A DNA stretch of 43,243 bases from an uncultured Muribaculaceae bacterium (GCA_910586895.1 CAJUIW010000016.1:1-43243); one strand, 5' to 3'; shown: positions 17,391-26,414, counted from the stretch's first letter. Numbers and translations are program-made. Notes: a model not told the origin generated them from the letters alone.

Positions 17391-18008
17391 ATGGAAAATC
17401 TAAATCTATTCATACGCTCGATATTTATCGACAATATGATATTCGCCTACTTTCTGGGCATGTGCTCGTTTCTGGCGGTATCAAAGAATGTGAAGACGGC
17501 GCTCGGCCTCGGTGTGGCGGTTACGTTCATGCTTGTCATCACACTCCCCATCAACTATCTGCTGAACACGTATGTGCTCAGCAAGGGAGCGCTGACATGG
17601 CTCGGACCGGAATATGCATCGGTTGACCTCAGCTTCCTGTCGCTGATAATGTTCATAGCTGTCATTGCATCGATGACACAGCTTGTGGAGATGGCTGTCG
17701 AAAAGTATGCTCCGGCGCTATATTCATCGCTGGGTATATTCCTTCCGCTTATAGCTGTGAACTGTGCCATACTCGGTGGCTCACTGTTCATGCAGCAGCG
17801 CGGGTTTGCAAACGTGGGCACCGCTTTCTGCGCCGGCGCAGGATGGGGTATAGGTTGGCTTCTTGCCATTGTGGCGGTTGCGGCTATACGTGAACGCCTC
17901 GCCACTTACTCCAATATCCCCGCTCCTCTGCGTGGAACCGGTATCACTTTTATTCTCACAGCTCTTATGGGAATCGCTTTCATGAGTTTCCTTGGCATTA
18001 AAATTTGA
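17391..18008 (+). CDS. nqrE: Na+-translocating NADH:quinone reductase subunit E
   Basis: A 205-residue polytopic membrane subunit, partner of NqrD. The start MENLNLFIRSIFIDNMIFAY at 17391 matches the family; an upstream TTG at 17373 would add six residues and is not needed. Conserved segments include FLGMCSFLAVSKNV and LIAVNCAILGGSLFM, each bearing a cysteine that binds the shared iron centre. Its stop codon is 5 bases before the nqrF ATG. Confidence 0.96.
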   Translation: MENLNLFIRSIFIDNMIFAYFLGMCSFLAVSKNVKTALGLGVAVTFMLVITLPINYLLNTYVLSKGALTWLGPEYASVDLSFLSLIMFIAVIASMTQLVEMAVEKYAPALYSSLGIFLPLIAVNCAILGGSLFMQQRGFANVGTAFCAGAGWGIGWLLAIVAVAAIRERLATYSNIPAPLRGTGITFILTALMGIAFMSFLGIKI

Positions 18009-18013
18009 AGGAT

Positions 18014-19318
18014 ATGACTACGAATCTTATAATGGCAGAAGTATCTACGGCAACATTGACTGTTCTTACAGCCGTAGGCATGTTTCTTGTGATTACACTC
18101 CTGCTTGTGGCACTGCTCCTTATAGCCAAGCGCTATCTGGTGCATTCAGGCAAGGTGAACATCAATATCAATGGCGACACTGACATAAGCGCCGATTCCG
18201 GAAAGCCTCTGTTGTCCACACTGGCTGACTGCAACGTATTCCTCCCGTCGGCATGCGGCGGTAAGGGTAGCTGCGGGCAGTGCAAGGTGCAGGTGCCTGA
18301 AGGGGGCGGTGACATTCTTCCTACTGAAGCAGTACACTTCTCACGCAAGCAGATCAAGGACCATTGGCGTCTGGCCTGTCAGGTGAAAGTCAAGGAAGAT
18401 ATGAAGATAGAGGTGCCCTCGTCTGTGCTTGACATCAAGGAGTATGAATGTACTGTAGTGTCAAACAAAAATGTGGCTACATTTATCAAGGAGTTTATCG
18501 TGGCTCTCCCTGAGGGCGCACACATGGACTTTATTCCCGGTTCATACGCCCAGATCAAGATACCCCCGTACTCAATGGACTACGACAAGGATATCGACAA
18601 GGCTCTGATTGGCGATGAATATCTGCCGGCATGGGAGAAGTTCGGACTCTTCACTCTGAAGTGTCATAACGATGAAACCACCGTGCGTGCATATTCAATG
18701 GCCAACTATCCTGCCGAGGGCGACCGCTTCATGCTGACCGTGCGTATCGCTACACCCCCCTTCAAGCCGAAGCCTGAGGTGGGATTCCAGGACGTGATGC
18801 CTGGTATAGCATCCAGCTATATATTCACTCTCAAGCCCGGCGACAAGGTGATGATGAGTGGCCCCTACGGTGACTTCCATCCGATTTTTGACTCTAAGAA
18901 GGAGATGATGTGGATAGGTGGTGGCGCCGGTATGGCTCCGCTGCGTGCGCAGATCATGCATATGACCAAGACGCTTCACACCCGTGACCGTGAGATGCAT
19001 TATTTCTATGGTGCGCGTGCGCTTAACGAAGTGTTCTATCTTGACGATTTCCTGAATCTGGAGAAGGAGTATCCCAACTTCCATTTCCATCTTGCGCTTG
19101 ACCGTCCTGACCCGGCCGCCGATGCCGCAGGTGTGAAGTACACTCCCGGATTTGTACATCAGGTTATCTACGATACCTATCTTAAGAATCACGAGAATCC
19201 GGAGGATATCGAGTACTATATGTGCGGTCCCGGCCCGATGAGCAAGGCTGTGGAAGGTATGCTTGACAGCCTCGGCGTTGATCCCGAAAACATTCACTAC
19301 GATAATTTCGGCGGCTGA
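18014..19318 (+). CDS. nqrF: Na+-translocating NADH:quinone reductase subunit F
   Basis: NqrF is the electron-input subunit: it oxidises NADH and passes electrons through FAD and a 2Fe-2S centre. The 434-residue protein has one N-terminal membrane helix (about 8-40), a ferredoxin domain with the cysteines of ACGGKGSCGQCKVQV and a fourth in LACQVKV, then an FAD/NAD(P)-binding reductase part with RAYSMANYP (FAD) and IGGGAGMAPLRAQIMHM (NADH), ending DNFGG. Starts at 18014 or 18032 are both ATG; either leaves the helix intact. A strong terminator follows. Confidence 0.96.
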   Translation: MTTNLIMAEVSTATLTVLTAVGMFLVITLLLVALLLIAKRYLVHSGKVNININGDTDISADSGKPLLSTLADCNVFLPSACGGKGSCGQCKVQVPEGGGDILPTEAVHFSRKQIKDHWRLACQVKVKEDMKIEVPSSVLDIKEYECTVVSNKNVATFIKEFIVALPEGAHMDFIPGSYAQIKIPPYSMDYDKDIDKALIGDEYLPAWEKFGLFTLKCHNDETTVRAYSMANYPAEGDRFMLTVRIATPPFKPKPEVGFQDVMPGIASSYIFTLKPGDKVMMSGPYGDFHPIFDSKKEMMWIGGGAGMAPLRAQIMHMTKTLHTRDREMHYFYGARALNEVFYLDDFLNLEKEYPNFHFHLALDRPDPAADAAGVKYTPGFVHQVIYDTYLKNHENPEDIEYYMCGPGPMSKAVEGMLDSLGVDPENIHYDNFGG

Positions 19319-19347
19319 TCCAACAGCTCTATCCGATAATAATAAAG

Positions 19348-19382
19348 CGAAAGGCACGCTGTACTTTACAGCGTGCCTTTCG
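19348..19382 (+). terminator. Terminator of the nqr operon
   Basis: A perfect 16-bp stem (CGAAAGGCACGCTGTA) with a 3-base loop, followed by TGTTTTG, lies 30 bases after the nqrF stop. It also lies between convergent genes and could serve folB on the other strand. Confidence 0.9.
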
Positions 19383-19403
19383 TGTTTTGTAGGAGGAGCC
19401 CGG

Positions 19404-19763
19404 TTACCAGCTGAGGCTGACGGAAACGGATGCCAATTGCGATGATACTGGGGGGGTAATCTTAGTGACCTTTACTGTGCCTGACTTAATCATTGGAAAG
19501 CGTGCGGTGAGAGCTTGGCGGATTCGTCCGGCCACATGCTCAAGCAGCTGCGAGGGGGTGTTCATCTGAAGCTCTACTTCCTGTATTACCTCGGCATAGT
19601 TGACCGTGCCTTCCAGATTGTCGGAACAGACAGCATCTGTCGCGTCGCAGCACAGACGCAGTGAGACCTCAAACATATTGCCCACACGGCGTTCCTGATC
19701 AAGGACGCCGTGGTGGGCATATATTTTCAAGCGGTCAATGTCAATGGTTATGATATTGTCCAT
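19404..19763 (-). CDS. folB: Dihydroneopterin aldolase
   Basis: FolB converts 7,8-dihydroneopterin to 6-hydroxymethyl-7,8-dihydropterin in folate synthesis. The 119-residue length is standard. Conserved features are the early IDRLKIYAHHGVLDQER segment, the catalytic glutamate region of this fold, GTVNYAEVIQEV, SQLLEHVAGRI, and the C-terminal VKVTKITPPVSS strand with the conserved lysine. It starts 6 bases after the rnr stop on the same strand and is probably co-transcribed with it. A run of seven G inside the codons for TPP is a possible slippage site. Confidence 0.95.
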   Translation of the reverse strand: MDNIITIDIDRLKIYAHHGVLDQERRVGNMFEVSLRLCCDATDAVCSDNLEGTVNYAEVIQEVELQMNTPSQLLEHVAGRIRQALTARFPMIKSGTVKVTKITPPVSSQLASVSVSLSW

Positions 19764-19769
19764 GGTTAA

Positions 19770-22031
19770 TTACCGGCGGCGTGAGCGTGAACGGGCTTTC
19801 TGTTTCGAGCGTCGGCGTGACGGACTTTCCGCAAGGATTTCCTTGACGCCTGCCTTTCGCCCTTTTTCATCCTCGCCTATAGCCGGACCGCGGTCATCAA
19901 TGAGCACGAAGTCAAGCTGCTTTTTCTCAAGGCTGGCGCGAGCCACGCGTACCTTCACATCATCGCCAAGACGATAGCGCACGCCGCGACGGCGTCCTAC
20001 CAGGCAGAAGTTCTTCTCGTCAAAGTCATAGTAGTCATCGGCCAGATCGCGAACCGGGACGAGTCCTTCGCAAAGGTTTTCGTTCAGTTCTACATATAGG
20101 CCCCATTCGGTGACTCCGGAAATGACGCCTTCAAACACTTCGCCCATGTGGTCGGCCATATACTCAACCTGCTTGTACTTGATGGACGAGCGTTCGGCAT
20201 TGGCGGCCAACTGTTCCATGTCGCTTGAGTGCTTGCACTGTTCCTCAAGCTTGGGCTGATTGACGCTTCGGCCGCCTGACAGATAGCGTTCGAGCAGGCG
20301 GTGGACCATCATGTCGGGATAGCGGCGGATAGGCGAGGTGAAGTGAGTGTAGTAGTCAAATCCAAGGCCGTAGTGGCCTACGTTTGTTGTGGTGTAGATA
20401 GCTTTTGCCATAGAGCGGATGGCAAGGGTGGAGAGGAAATTTTCCTCGGCTTTTCCCTTTACGTCGGCAAGCATACGGTTGATTGACTTGTTGATATCGG
20501 CCGGTTTGCCGGTTTCGCGTATGCGGTAGCCGAACGAGCGCGCTATTCTGGCGAGTTCCATCAGTTTGCCGGTGTCGGGCTGGTCATGTACGCGGTAAAC
20601 GAATGCCTTGGCTTTGCGGCGGCCTTCGGGATGGCCTATGGTGGTGGCCACAGTGCGGTTGGCCAGAAGCATGAACTCCTCGATAAGTTTGTTGGCGTCC
20701 TTTGATTCCTTGAAGTAAACACCGGTAGGATGTCCCACTTCATTTATGTCAAATCTGACTTCGGCGCGATCAAATTCTACAGACCCGTTGTCGTAGCGGT
20801 TCTTTCGGAGTATCTTGGCCATTGAGTCGAGTGCCAGAATCTCCTCGGCATAATCGCCGGCGCCGGATTCTATTACATCCTGAGCCTCCTCGTAGGTAAA
20901 TCGGCGGTTACTCCGGGTCACGGTACGTGCTATCTTCGAATTGACCACCTTTGCATTGGCAGTCATCTCAAATATGCATGAAAAAGTGAGCTTGTCCTCG
21001 TCGGGGCGCAGGGAGCATATGCCGTTGCTGAGGTGCTCGGGAAGCATCGGTACCACGCGGTCGACAAGATATACCGATGTGGCGCGTTTCTGAGCCTCCT
21101 TGTCAATTATTGTGTCGGGGTGCACGTAGTGGGTCACGTCGGCTATATGTACCCCCACTTCGTAGTTGCCGTTGGGGAGGGTGCATATTGAGAGCGCATC
21201 GTCAAAATCTTTCGCATCCTTCGGGTCGATGGTGAATGTGGTGACATCGCGCATGTCCAGACGCTGAGCCACTACTTCGTCAGTGATGCCTGCGCCGATG
21301 CGGTCGGCGGCTTGCTCAACGTTTGCCGGATAACGGTACGGTAGTCCGAATTCAGCCAGAATGGCGTGCATCTCCGTAGTGTTCTCACCCGTCTGGCCAA
21401 GGATATCTATCACCTCGCCTATCGGATTCTTGGCATCGTCAGGCCATGATGTGATGCGCACTATAGCTTTCTGTCCGGTGCGTCCTCCGCGCAGTTTGTT
21501 GCGGGGGATTATAATATCGGTAGCCAGGAATTTGGAGTCGGTCTGCAGGTATGCGAGCTGGCGGTCCACGTTGAGGGTGCCTATGAATGTCTGCTCTTTC
21601 TCCTCGATGATTTCTATTACTTCGGCTTCAGGTTCCACACCCCGGCGGCGTGCGGCTATGATGATGCGCACCTTGTCGCCGTTGAGGGCGTGCATGGAAT
21701 TCCGCTCGGCCACGAATATTGACTCGCCGTCCTCGTCGGTAAGCACACTGTTCTTGCCGTTGGAGCGGCGTACGAATGTACCGGTAGTAACATTGTTGCG
21801 CTGCGGAGCCTTGTATTTTCCGGGTGCTACCTCTATCAGGTCGCCGTCAAAGGCCATCTCGGCCAGCAGAAGCGCTATCGCACGGTGGGCACCGGCGCTG
21901 TCTGCCTCGATGGCGTAGGCCACCTGCTTATAGTTGAAGGTATTGTTCTTCTGTTGTGATATATATCCAAGAACGGCCGAATGCAGATCCTTCGGGGCTT
22001 TTCTTGATGTAGTTGTTTCTTTTTTCTTCAT
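19770..22031 (-). CDS. rnr: Ribonuclease R
   Basis: RNase R is a 3'-5' exoribonuclease that degrades structured RNA. The 753-residue protein has an N-terminal winged-helix region (about 1-75), two cold-shock-like RNA-binding domains (to about 235), the RNB catalytic domain with DPKDAKDFDDALS supplying magnesium-binding aspartates, and a C-terminal S1 domain starting near GEVFEGVISGVTEWGLYVEL. It ends in an arginine/serine/lysine-rich tail (SRRRSKQKARSRSRRR), a feature RNase R uses to open structured RNA. It lies downstream of gyrB but is separated from it by a terminator-like hairpin. Confidence 0.95.
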   Translation of the reverse strand: MKKKETTTSRKAPKDLHSAVLGYISQQKNNTFNYKQVAYAIEADSAGAHRAIALLLAEMAFDGDLIEVAPGKYKAPQRNNVTTGTFVRRSNGKNSVLTDEDGESIFVAERNSMHALNGDKVRIIIAARRRGVEPEAEVIEIIEEKEQTFIGTLNVDRQLAYLQTDSKFLATDIIIPRNKLRGGRTGQKAIVRITSWPDDAKNPIGEVIDILGQTGENTTEMHAILAEFGLPYRYPANVEQAADRIGAGITDEVVAQRLDMRDVTTFTIDPKDAKDFDDALSICTLPNGNYEVGVHIADVTHYVHPDTIIDKEAQKRATSVYLVDRVVPMLPEHLSNGICSLRPDEDKLTFSCIFEMTANAKVVNSKIARTVTRSNRRFTYEEAQDVIESGAGDYAEEILALDSMAKILRKNRYDNGSVEFDRAEVRFDINEVGHPTGVYFKESKDANKLIEEFMLLANRTVATTIGHPEGRRKAKAFVYRVHDQPDTGKLMELARIARSFGYRIRETGKPADINKSINRMLADVKGKAEENFLSTLAIRSMAKAIYTTTNVGHYGLGFDYYTHFTSPIRRYPDMMVHRLLERYLSGGRSVNQPKLEEQCKHSSDMEQLAANAERSSIKYKQVEYMADHMGEVFEGVISGVTEWGLYVELNENLCEGLVPVRDLADDYYDFDEKNFCLVGRRRGVRYRLGDDVKVRVARASLEKKQLDFVLIDDRGPAIGEDEKGRKAGVKEILAESPSRRRSKQKARSRSRRR

Positions 22032-22082
22032 ATGGTTATGAGTTATTTGATTATTTAACGCCCGGGGAGGTTAAAATGTTAA

Positions 22083-22131
22083 GCGAGCGTAATCCCCGCC
22101 GGCTTTTATTAGCCGCAGGTATTACGCTCGC
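22083..22131 (-). terminator. gyrB terminator
   Basis: An 11-bp perfect stem (GCGAGCGTAAT) extended by an inner GC-rich CCGGC/GCCG stem lies 54 bases after the gyrB stop on the minus strand and is followed by TTAACATTTTAA. The T-run is imperfect, so it may attenuate rather than stop transcription into rnr. Confidence 0.65.
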
Positions 22132-22184
22132 CCTTGTGCTATTATTGTGCCTGTCCCGGGCCGGTGAGGCCGGACTGTGGTGGA

Positions 22185-24116
22185 TCAGGCGTCGATATTG
22201 GCGTAGTTGGCGTTCGCTTCTATGAAGTCACGGCGCGGAGCTACATCCTCGCCCATGAGCATTGAGAATATGCGGTCAGCTTCTGCCGCATCGCTGATGT
22301 TGACCTGCTTGAGCAGACGTTTTTCAGGCGACATGGTAGTGTCGCGGAGCTCTTCGGCACTCATCTCACCCAGACCTTTATAGCGCTGAACTTTTGTCTT
22401 GTCGCCGTTCCGGTCAATGAATTGCTGCACCTGCTGGTCGGTCCAGCAGTACTCCTCCACTTTGCCACGGGTGCATTTGTAGAGCGGGGGAGTGGCAAGG
22501 TACAGATAGCCGTTCTCAATCACGGGACGCATGCGGCGGAAGAAGAATGTCATAAGCAGTGTGGCTATGTGGCTACCGTCCACATCGGCATCGGTCATGA
22601 TGATGATCTTATGATATGCCAGACGCGATATATTGACAGCTTTCGGATCCTCATCAGTACCTATTGTGACGCGCATGGCACGGAACAGGCTGGTGATTTC
22701 CTGATTGTCAAATATCTTGTGGTCCATGGCTTTCTCCACATTCAGAATCTTACCGCGCAGGGGAAGGATGGCCTGGAATGTACGGTCACGTCCCTGCTTG
22801 GCAGTTCCGCCTGCGGAGTCACCTTCGACGAGGAACAGCTCGCAGTCCTCGGCTGTGCGGCTTGAGCAGTCGGCTAATTTGCCGGGAAGTCCGCCTCCGC
22901 TCAGCGGCGATTTGCGCTGAATCTTTACGCGGGCGTTGTAGGCGGCGTGGCGGGCCTGGGCGGCAAGTATCACTTTCTCAACAATAGTCTTGGCCTGACG
23001 GGGATGTTCCTCCAGATAGTAGCGGAGAGCCTCGCTCACGGCAGTCTGTACGGCTCCGATCACTTCATTGTTGCCAAGCTTTGTCTTTGTCTGACCTTCA
23101 AACTGGGGTTCCATGACCTTTACCGACACAACGGCTGTCAGACCTTCGCGGAAGTCATCGGATGCCACGTCTATCTTCACCTTTTCGAGCATCTTGTTGT
23201 CCTCGGCATATTTCTTCAATGTCGAGGTGAGGCCGCGGCGGAAACCGGTGAGGTGGGTACCGCCCTCTATGGTGTTGATGTTGTTGACAAACGAGTAGAC
23301 ATTTTCATTGTAGGTGGTGTTGTAGGTAAGAGCTACTTCCACCGGTATGCCCTGGCGCTCCGTGTTCAGATGAATCACATCGTCAATAAGGCTCTCCTTG
23401 TTGGAGTCGATATACTGGACAAATTCGCGTAGGCCCTCGCGAGAATAGAATGTTTCGCTTCTTGCCTCACCCTCTTCGTTCACCTCACGCTTGTCGGTGA
23501 GAGTGAGGGTTATGCCGGCATTGAGGAATGCGAGGTCACGCAGACGGTTGGCCAGCGTGTTGTAGTCGTATATGGTTACGGTAAATATCTTGTTGTCGGG
23601 CAGGAAGGTGATGCTGGTACCGGTATTGTCGCTTTCGCCTTTTACCTGAAGCTCTGTGGTGGGCTTGCCATAGGCATATTCCTGGACATAAGCCTTGCCG
23701 CCGCGGTGAACTTCGGCACGCAGATATGACGATAGGGCGTTGACACAGGACACGCCTACACCGTGCAGACCGCCTGATACCTTATATGACCCTTTGTCAA
23801 ACTTACCGCCGGCGTGGAGCACTGTCAGAACCACTTCCAGCGCACTCTTGTGCTCCTTTTCGTGCATGTCAACCGGGATGCCTCGACCATTGTCGACAAC
23901 GGTTATTGAGTTGTCTTCATTGATAGTCACATCAATATGTGTGGCATAGCCGGCGAGAGCTTCGTCGATAGAGTTGTCAACCACCTCGTATACCAGATGA
24001 TGCAATCCCTTTACCGAAATATCTCCTATGTACATAGCCGGGCGCTTGCGCACGGCTTCCAGTCCCTCGAGTACCTGAATGTTACTCGCACTATATTCTT
24101 CTTCTAATTCTGCCAT
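22185..24116 (-). CDS. gyrB: DNA gyrase subunit B
   Basis: GyrB is the ATPase subunit of gyrase, which introduces negative supercoils. The 643-residue protein has the GHKL ATPase domain with EVVDNSIDEALAGY and DNGRGIPVDMHEKE, the ATP-lid region GGLHGVGVSCVNALS, the TOPRIM domain with EGDSAGGTAKQGRD and the DADVDGSHI metal site, and the C-terminal GyrA-binding region with QRYKGLGEMSAEEL. It lacks the ~170-residue insert of enterobacterial GyrB, as is usual in this phylum. ParE is the main alternative; the overall sequence fits GyrB better. Confidence 0.93.
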   Translation of the reverse strand: MAELEEEYSASNIQVLEGLEAVRKRPAMYIGDISVKGLHHLVYEVVDNSIDEALAGYATHIDVTINEDNSITVVDNGRGIPVDMHEKEHKSALEVVLTVLHAGGKFDKGSYKVSGGLHGVGVSCVNALSSYLRAEVHRGGKAYVQEYAYGKPTTELQVKGESDNTGTSITFLPDNKIFTVTIYDYNTLANRLRDLAFLNAGITLTLTDKREVNEEGEARSETFYSREGLREFVQYIDSNKESLIDDVIHLNTERQGIPVEVALTYNTTYNENVYSFVNNINTIEGGTHLTGFRRGLTSTLKKYAEDNKMLEKVKIDVASDDFREGLTAVVSVKVMEPQFEGQTKTKLGNNEVIGAVQTAVSEALRYYLEEHPRQAKTIVEKVILAAQARHAAYNARVKIQRKSPLSGGGLPGKLADCSSRTAEDCELFLVEGDSAGGTAKQGRDRTFQAILPLRGKILNVEKAMDHKIFDNQEITSLFRAMRVTIGTDEDPKAVNISRLAYHKIIIMTDADVDGSHIATLLMTFFFRRMRPVIENGYLYLATPPLYKCTRGKVEEYCWTDQQVQQFIDRNGDKTKVQRYKGLGEMSAEELRDTTMSPEKRLLKQVNISDAAEADRIFSMLMGEDVAPRRDFIEANANYANIDA

Positions 24117-24196
24117 TGTCAGATTTTTGTTTCAAATTCGGTGCTTTTGATTTCCATCGGAGGAAAATGCCTCCCGAAGAGGCGCTGAAAAGCAAA

Positions 24197-24227
24197 CAAA
24201 GGTACAAAAAAATAACCGAAATGCAAA
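24197..24227 (-). promoter_or_regulatory. gyrB promoter
   Basis: On the minus strand TTTG (24224-24227), 19 bases and TACCTTTG (24197-24204) match the Bacteroidetes consensus exactly. The start near 24190 gives a leader of about 75 bases containing a small GCCTC/GAGGC hairpin. Gyrase genes are often supercoiling-responsive; nothing here shows it directly. Confidence 0.78.
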
Positions 24228-24325
24228 TATCCTGAGCAGCTTTCTGTTGGTTTATGACGGTGTTAAAATGTGCTAATATTTTTGATGGTGGGACATTTGT
24301 CACATAGAGATTGCTCTCTAACGAT

Positions 24326-24333
24326 TATATTTG
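24326..24333 (+). promoter_or_regulatory. Possible -7 box of the exported protein gene at 24364
   Basis: TATATTTG lies 30 bases before the ATG. The nearest TTTG upstream (24296-24299) is 26 bases away, longer than normal, so the promoter would be weak or need an activator. Confidence 0.4.
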
Positions 24334-24363
24334 TAATCAATTGAAATATAATCGGGAAATAAT

Positions 24364-25599
24364 ATGAAGTGCGTGAAAATCTTGTTATGTCTGGTCATGT
24401 TTGCTTGCTCTTTTGCGGCGAAGGGAGAGGGGTTTGATGATATCACACGTGAACAGGCGCGTCAGTTGGTGGATTCAATGGTGACGCTCACTAACTGGAC
24501 TATTAATGTCGGGGCTCTTGATAAAATGAAGCTCAAGGATATGGCCATGGAGCTGTCGGTGGACAATGACTGCTTCACCATAGATGTCACTATTCCGCAG
24601 TTTAATATCGGTTCAGAAGAGGGCGTCAGGGAACTGCTGCGCTACACTATGGCTCTGAATGCCCGGGCCAAAGGTGAGGCAGGGGTGCGTTCGGCCGAAT
24701 TTCTGTGCGGATTGCTTACCAGGGCCGGATATAATGTTCAGGGACGTTATTCCAACGAACGGGAAGTGGTGGCATCGGTGATAGTCACTCCTGAAGAGTA
24801 CAGAGCCATGCACACTGGTGGTGTGGAAGAGTTCGGGATAGATAAGAATATGGCGTTGAATGAACTGATAGCGCAGTTCGATATCGGTATGCGTCAGGGG
24901 GCTGCTGACGAAGAGGATATGACGTGGGCCGGTGCCCGGCTTGACGGGCGGTATATAACCATGGCCATGATGCGTACCGATCTTGACGCTCTGATAATGT
25001 CGGGTATATCTGATGTCAAACTGAAGGACCTGATGGTGCGGGGCATATTGGGCGAGATGGGTTCGCCTTTCTATTTCAATATACTGAAGCGTATCGGATC
25101 AGACCTGAAGCTGCTCGGCATAAAGATAGACCTGCGCTCCGTATCCGGAGCACAGCGTGTGCTGAATATATCCTGGGATGAACTGCTGCGCGAACGCGAA
25201 GAGACGGATACCGACAAGGCTAAACTTGCGCTTGACATGTATATCGAGTCGGCCAATAATGCCTTTGACGAGGACGAGCTTGCCGAATCCGGAATTCTTA
25301 AAGCAGAGATGCGCTACAATGCTCCCTATATCGAAATGATATATATGCTCGATACCGATGATGAAACGATAGATGGTATGGACACCACGGAAACCATAGC
25401 GCATCTTTGGGAAGTGGTGTCATCGGATGAAAACAAGAAATGCCTGGAGCAGATGGCACCCCTCGGCATAGAAGGGCAGTCGTTTATATATTGCAATCCG
25501 GAAGGTAAGGTGCTTAAAATCAGTTTTACAGTTGAGGAAATATTTGGCGAAACGCCTGAGCGGGCAAAGATTCCTGACGCGGATATGTTTGAGATATGA
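24364..25599 (+). CDS. Exported protein of unknown function
   Basis: A 411-residue protein with a Sec signal peptide: MKCVKILLCLVMFACSFAA, then KGEGF. There is a cysteine in the signal, but the residues before it do not form a good lipobox. The mature protein is acidic and mainly helical, rich in methionine and aspartate, with strand-like segments such as CFTIDVTIPQFNIG. I do not recognise a domain. It is monocistronic, with a possible promoter just upstream and the tRNA-Pro promoter soon after its stop. Its base composition resembles the core genes, not the accessory block that follows. Confidence 0.72.
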   Translation: MKCVKILLCLVMFACSFAAKGEGFDDITREQARQLVDSMVTLTNWTINVGALDKMKLKDMAMELSVDNDCFTIDVTIPQFNIGSEEGVRELLRYTMALNARAKGEAGVRSAEFLCGLLTRAGYNVQGRYSNEREVVASVIVTPEEYRAMHTGGVEEFGIDKNMALNELIAQFDIGMRQGAADEEDMTWAGARLDGRYITMAMMRTDLDALIMSGISDVKLKDLMVRGILGEMGSPFYFNILKRIGSDLKLLGIKIDLRSVSGAQRVLNISWDELLREREETDTDKAKLALDMYIESANNAFDEDELAESGILKAEMRYNAPYIEMIYMLDTDDETIDGMDTTETIAHLWEVVSSDENKKCLEQMAPLGIEGQSFIYCNPEGKVLKISFTVEEIFGETPERAKIPDADMFEI

Positions 25600-25662
25600 T
25601 CCTATCTAAAAATAATGCGTATGTTAACTGATGTTAATAGCTGCGATTTTCTGGTTCGAATA

Positions 25663-25694
25663 TTTGCAGATATGAAAAAAACTCTCTACTTTTG
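25663..25694 (+). promoter_or_regulatory. tRNA-Pro promoter
   Basis: TTTG (25663-25666), 20 bases and TACTTTTG (25687-25694) precede the tRNA by 20 bases, an exact Bacteroidetes promoter match. Confidence 0.75.
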
Positions 25695-25714
25695 CATCGC
25701 TTTTCAGAAATAAT

Positions 25715-25788
25715 CGGGGTGTAGCTCAGTTGGTTAGAGTACGCGTCTGGGGGGCGTGAGGTCGCTAGTTCGAGTCTAGTCACCCCGA
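25715..25788 (+). tRNA. tRNA-Pro (anticodon GGG)
   Basis: All four arms fold: acceptor CGGGGTG with CACCCCG; D arm GCTC/GAGT; anticodon stem CGCGT/GCGTG with loop CTGGGGG, giving anticodon GGG and a G at position 37 as expected for proline tRNA; and T arm GCTAG/CTAGT with loop TTCGAGT. The discriminator is A. The 3' CCA is not encoded (CAA follows), so it must be added after transcription. The gene borders the AT-rich accessory block, so it may be an old integration site, though I found no second copy of its 3' end. Confidence 0.96.
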
Positions 25789-25806
25789 CAAAATGAAACA
25801 AAGCAG

Positions 25807-25836
25807 ATAGCTTCAAGCCATACGGCTTGAAGCTAT
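25807..25836 (+). terminator. tRNA-Pro terminator
   Basis: A perfect 13-bp stem (ATAGCTTCAAGCC) with a 4-base loop is followed by TTTTCATTT, 18 bases after the tRNA. Confidence 0.85.
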
Positions 25837-25936
25837 TTTCATTTAGACCAATTACTACTCACTTAGGCGTATAGTTTGACGATTCGGAATATGAAGAAGT
25901 TCCGGTCGCGGACGCCTTTCATCTGAGCAACGAATA

Positions 25937-26116
25937 TTATTCTATTTCACGATTGTACTGTTCCTCGTATTCGGCAAGGATACGTTCAACTGCACGAATC
26001 ATCAGGCGGTCATTGTAAAACACGTCAAAGCGGTTAGGATAGTTGGCAAAGAACTGCTCAACGTCCTCACACGCCATCCGCACATCTTCAAGATACTTCA
26101 GAATATTCTCATCCAT
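25937..26116 (-). pseudogene. Truncated HepT-like (HEPN/DUF86) toxin remnant
   Basis: The 59-codon frame starts MDENILKYLEDVRMACEDV and continues with FDVFYNDRLMIRAVER, resembling the first half of HepT-type HEPN ribonucleases. It then stops after NREIE. The second half of a normal HepT (about 110-140 residues), which bears the catalytic RNxxxH-type motif, is missing. An open stretch just downstream in another frame (about 25870-25930) reads VRDRNFFIF and might be a decayed remnant of that region. It overlaps the end of the nucleotidyltransferase-like frame by 8 bases, the usual antitoxin-toxin arrangement. The family call is moderate; loss of function is inferred. Confidence 0.5.
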
Positions 26117-26414
26117 ATATCACTTGTTTTGTGCGATTCACGTTGTTGATGAAGTATTTGTTTCTCAAACCGCTACCTACCACCAAATCAACTTTTCTTT
26201 TCAGAAGTGCGTCTAAAGAATCCTGTAGGTCAAAGAAGTTGGTAACGTAATCGAACTTATCAGGGTCGATCGGCTCAAAGTCCACAAGCAAGTCAACATC
26301 ACTCTGGTCGTTGAATCGATCTGTAAGTATAGACCCAAATACAGCAAGCGACTTGACCTAATGCCGGCGGCAAAGGTCAATAATACGTTGTAAGTTTAGC
26401 TCAATCAGTTTCAT
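26109..26414 (-). pseudogene. MntA-like minimal nucleotidyltransferase, broken by an in-frame stop
   Basis: Translation from the ATG at 26414 gives MKLIELNLQRIIDLCRRH, then a TAG (26358-26360). Past it the same frame continues as VKSLAVFGSILTDRFNDQ and SDVDLLVDF, the GS-x9-DxD signature of minimal nucleotidyltransferases, and ends in RKVDLVVGSGLRNKY and VIYG at the family's normal length of about 101 residues. MntA proteins AMPylate and silence the partner HepT toxin. The single nonsense codon falls before the active site, so no functional protein is expected unless translation restarts within the gene. It pairs with the truncated HepT-like frame. Confidence 0.72.

Noticed and set aside
22076..22225. 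A 49-residue plus-strand frame (MLSERNPRRLLL..., one hydrophobic helix) between rnr and gyrB
   Set aside because: It lies over the gyrB terminator hairpin and runs into the end of gyrB on the opposite strand. The hydrophobic stretch is largely explained by the hairpin and GC-rich composition; no promoter precedes it.
25840..25936. Short frame reading VRDRNFFIF after the truncated HepT-like gene
   Set aside because: It could be the decayed HEPN motif region, but the catalytic histidine is absent and the match is too short; mentioned only under the pseudogene.
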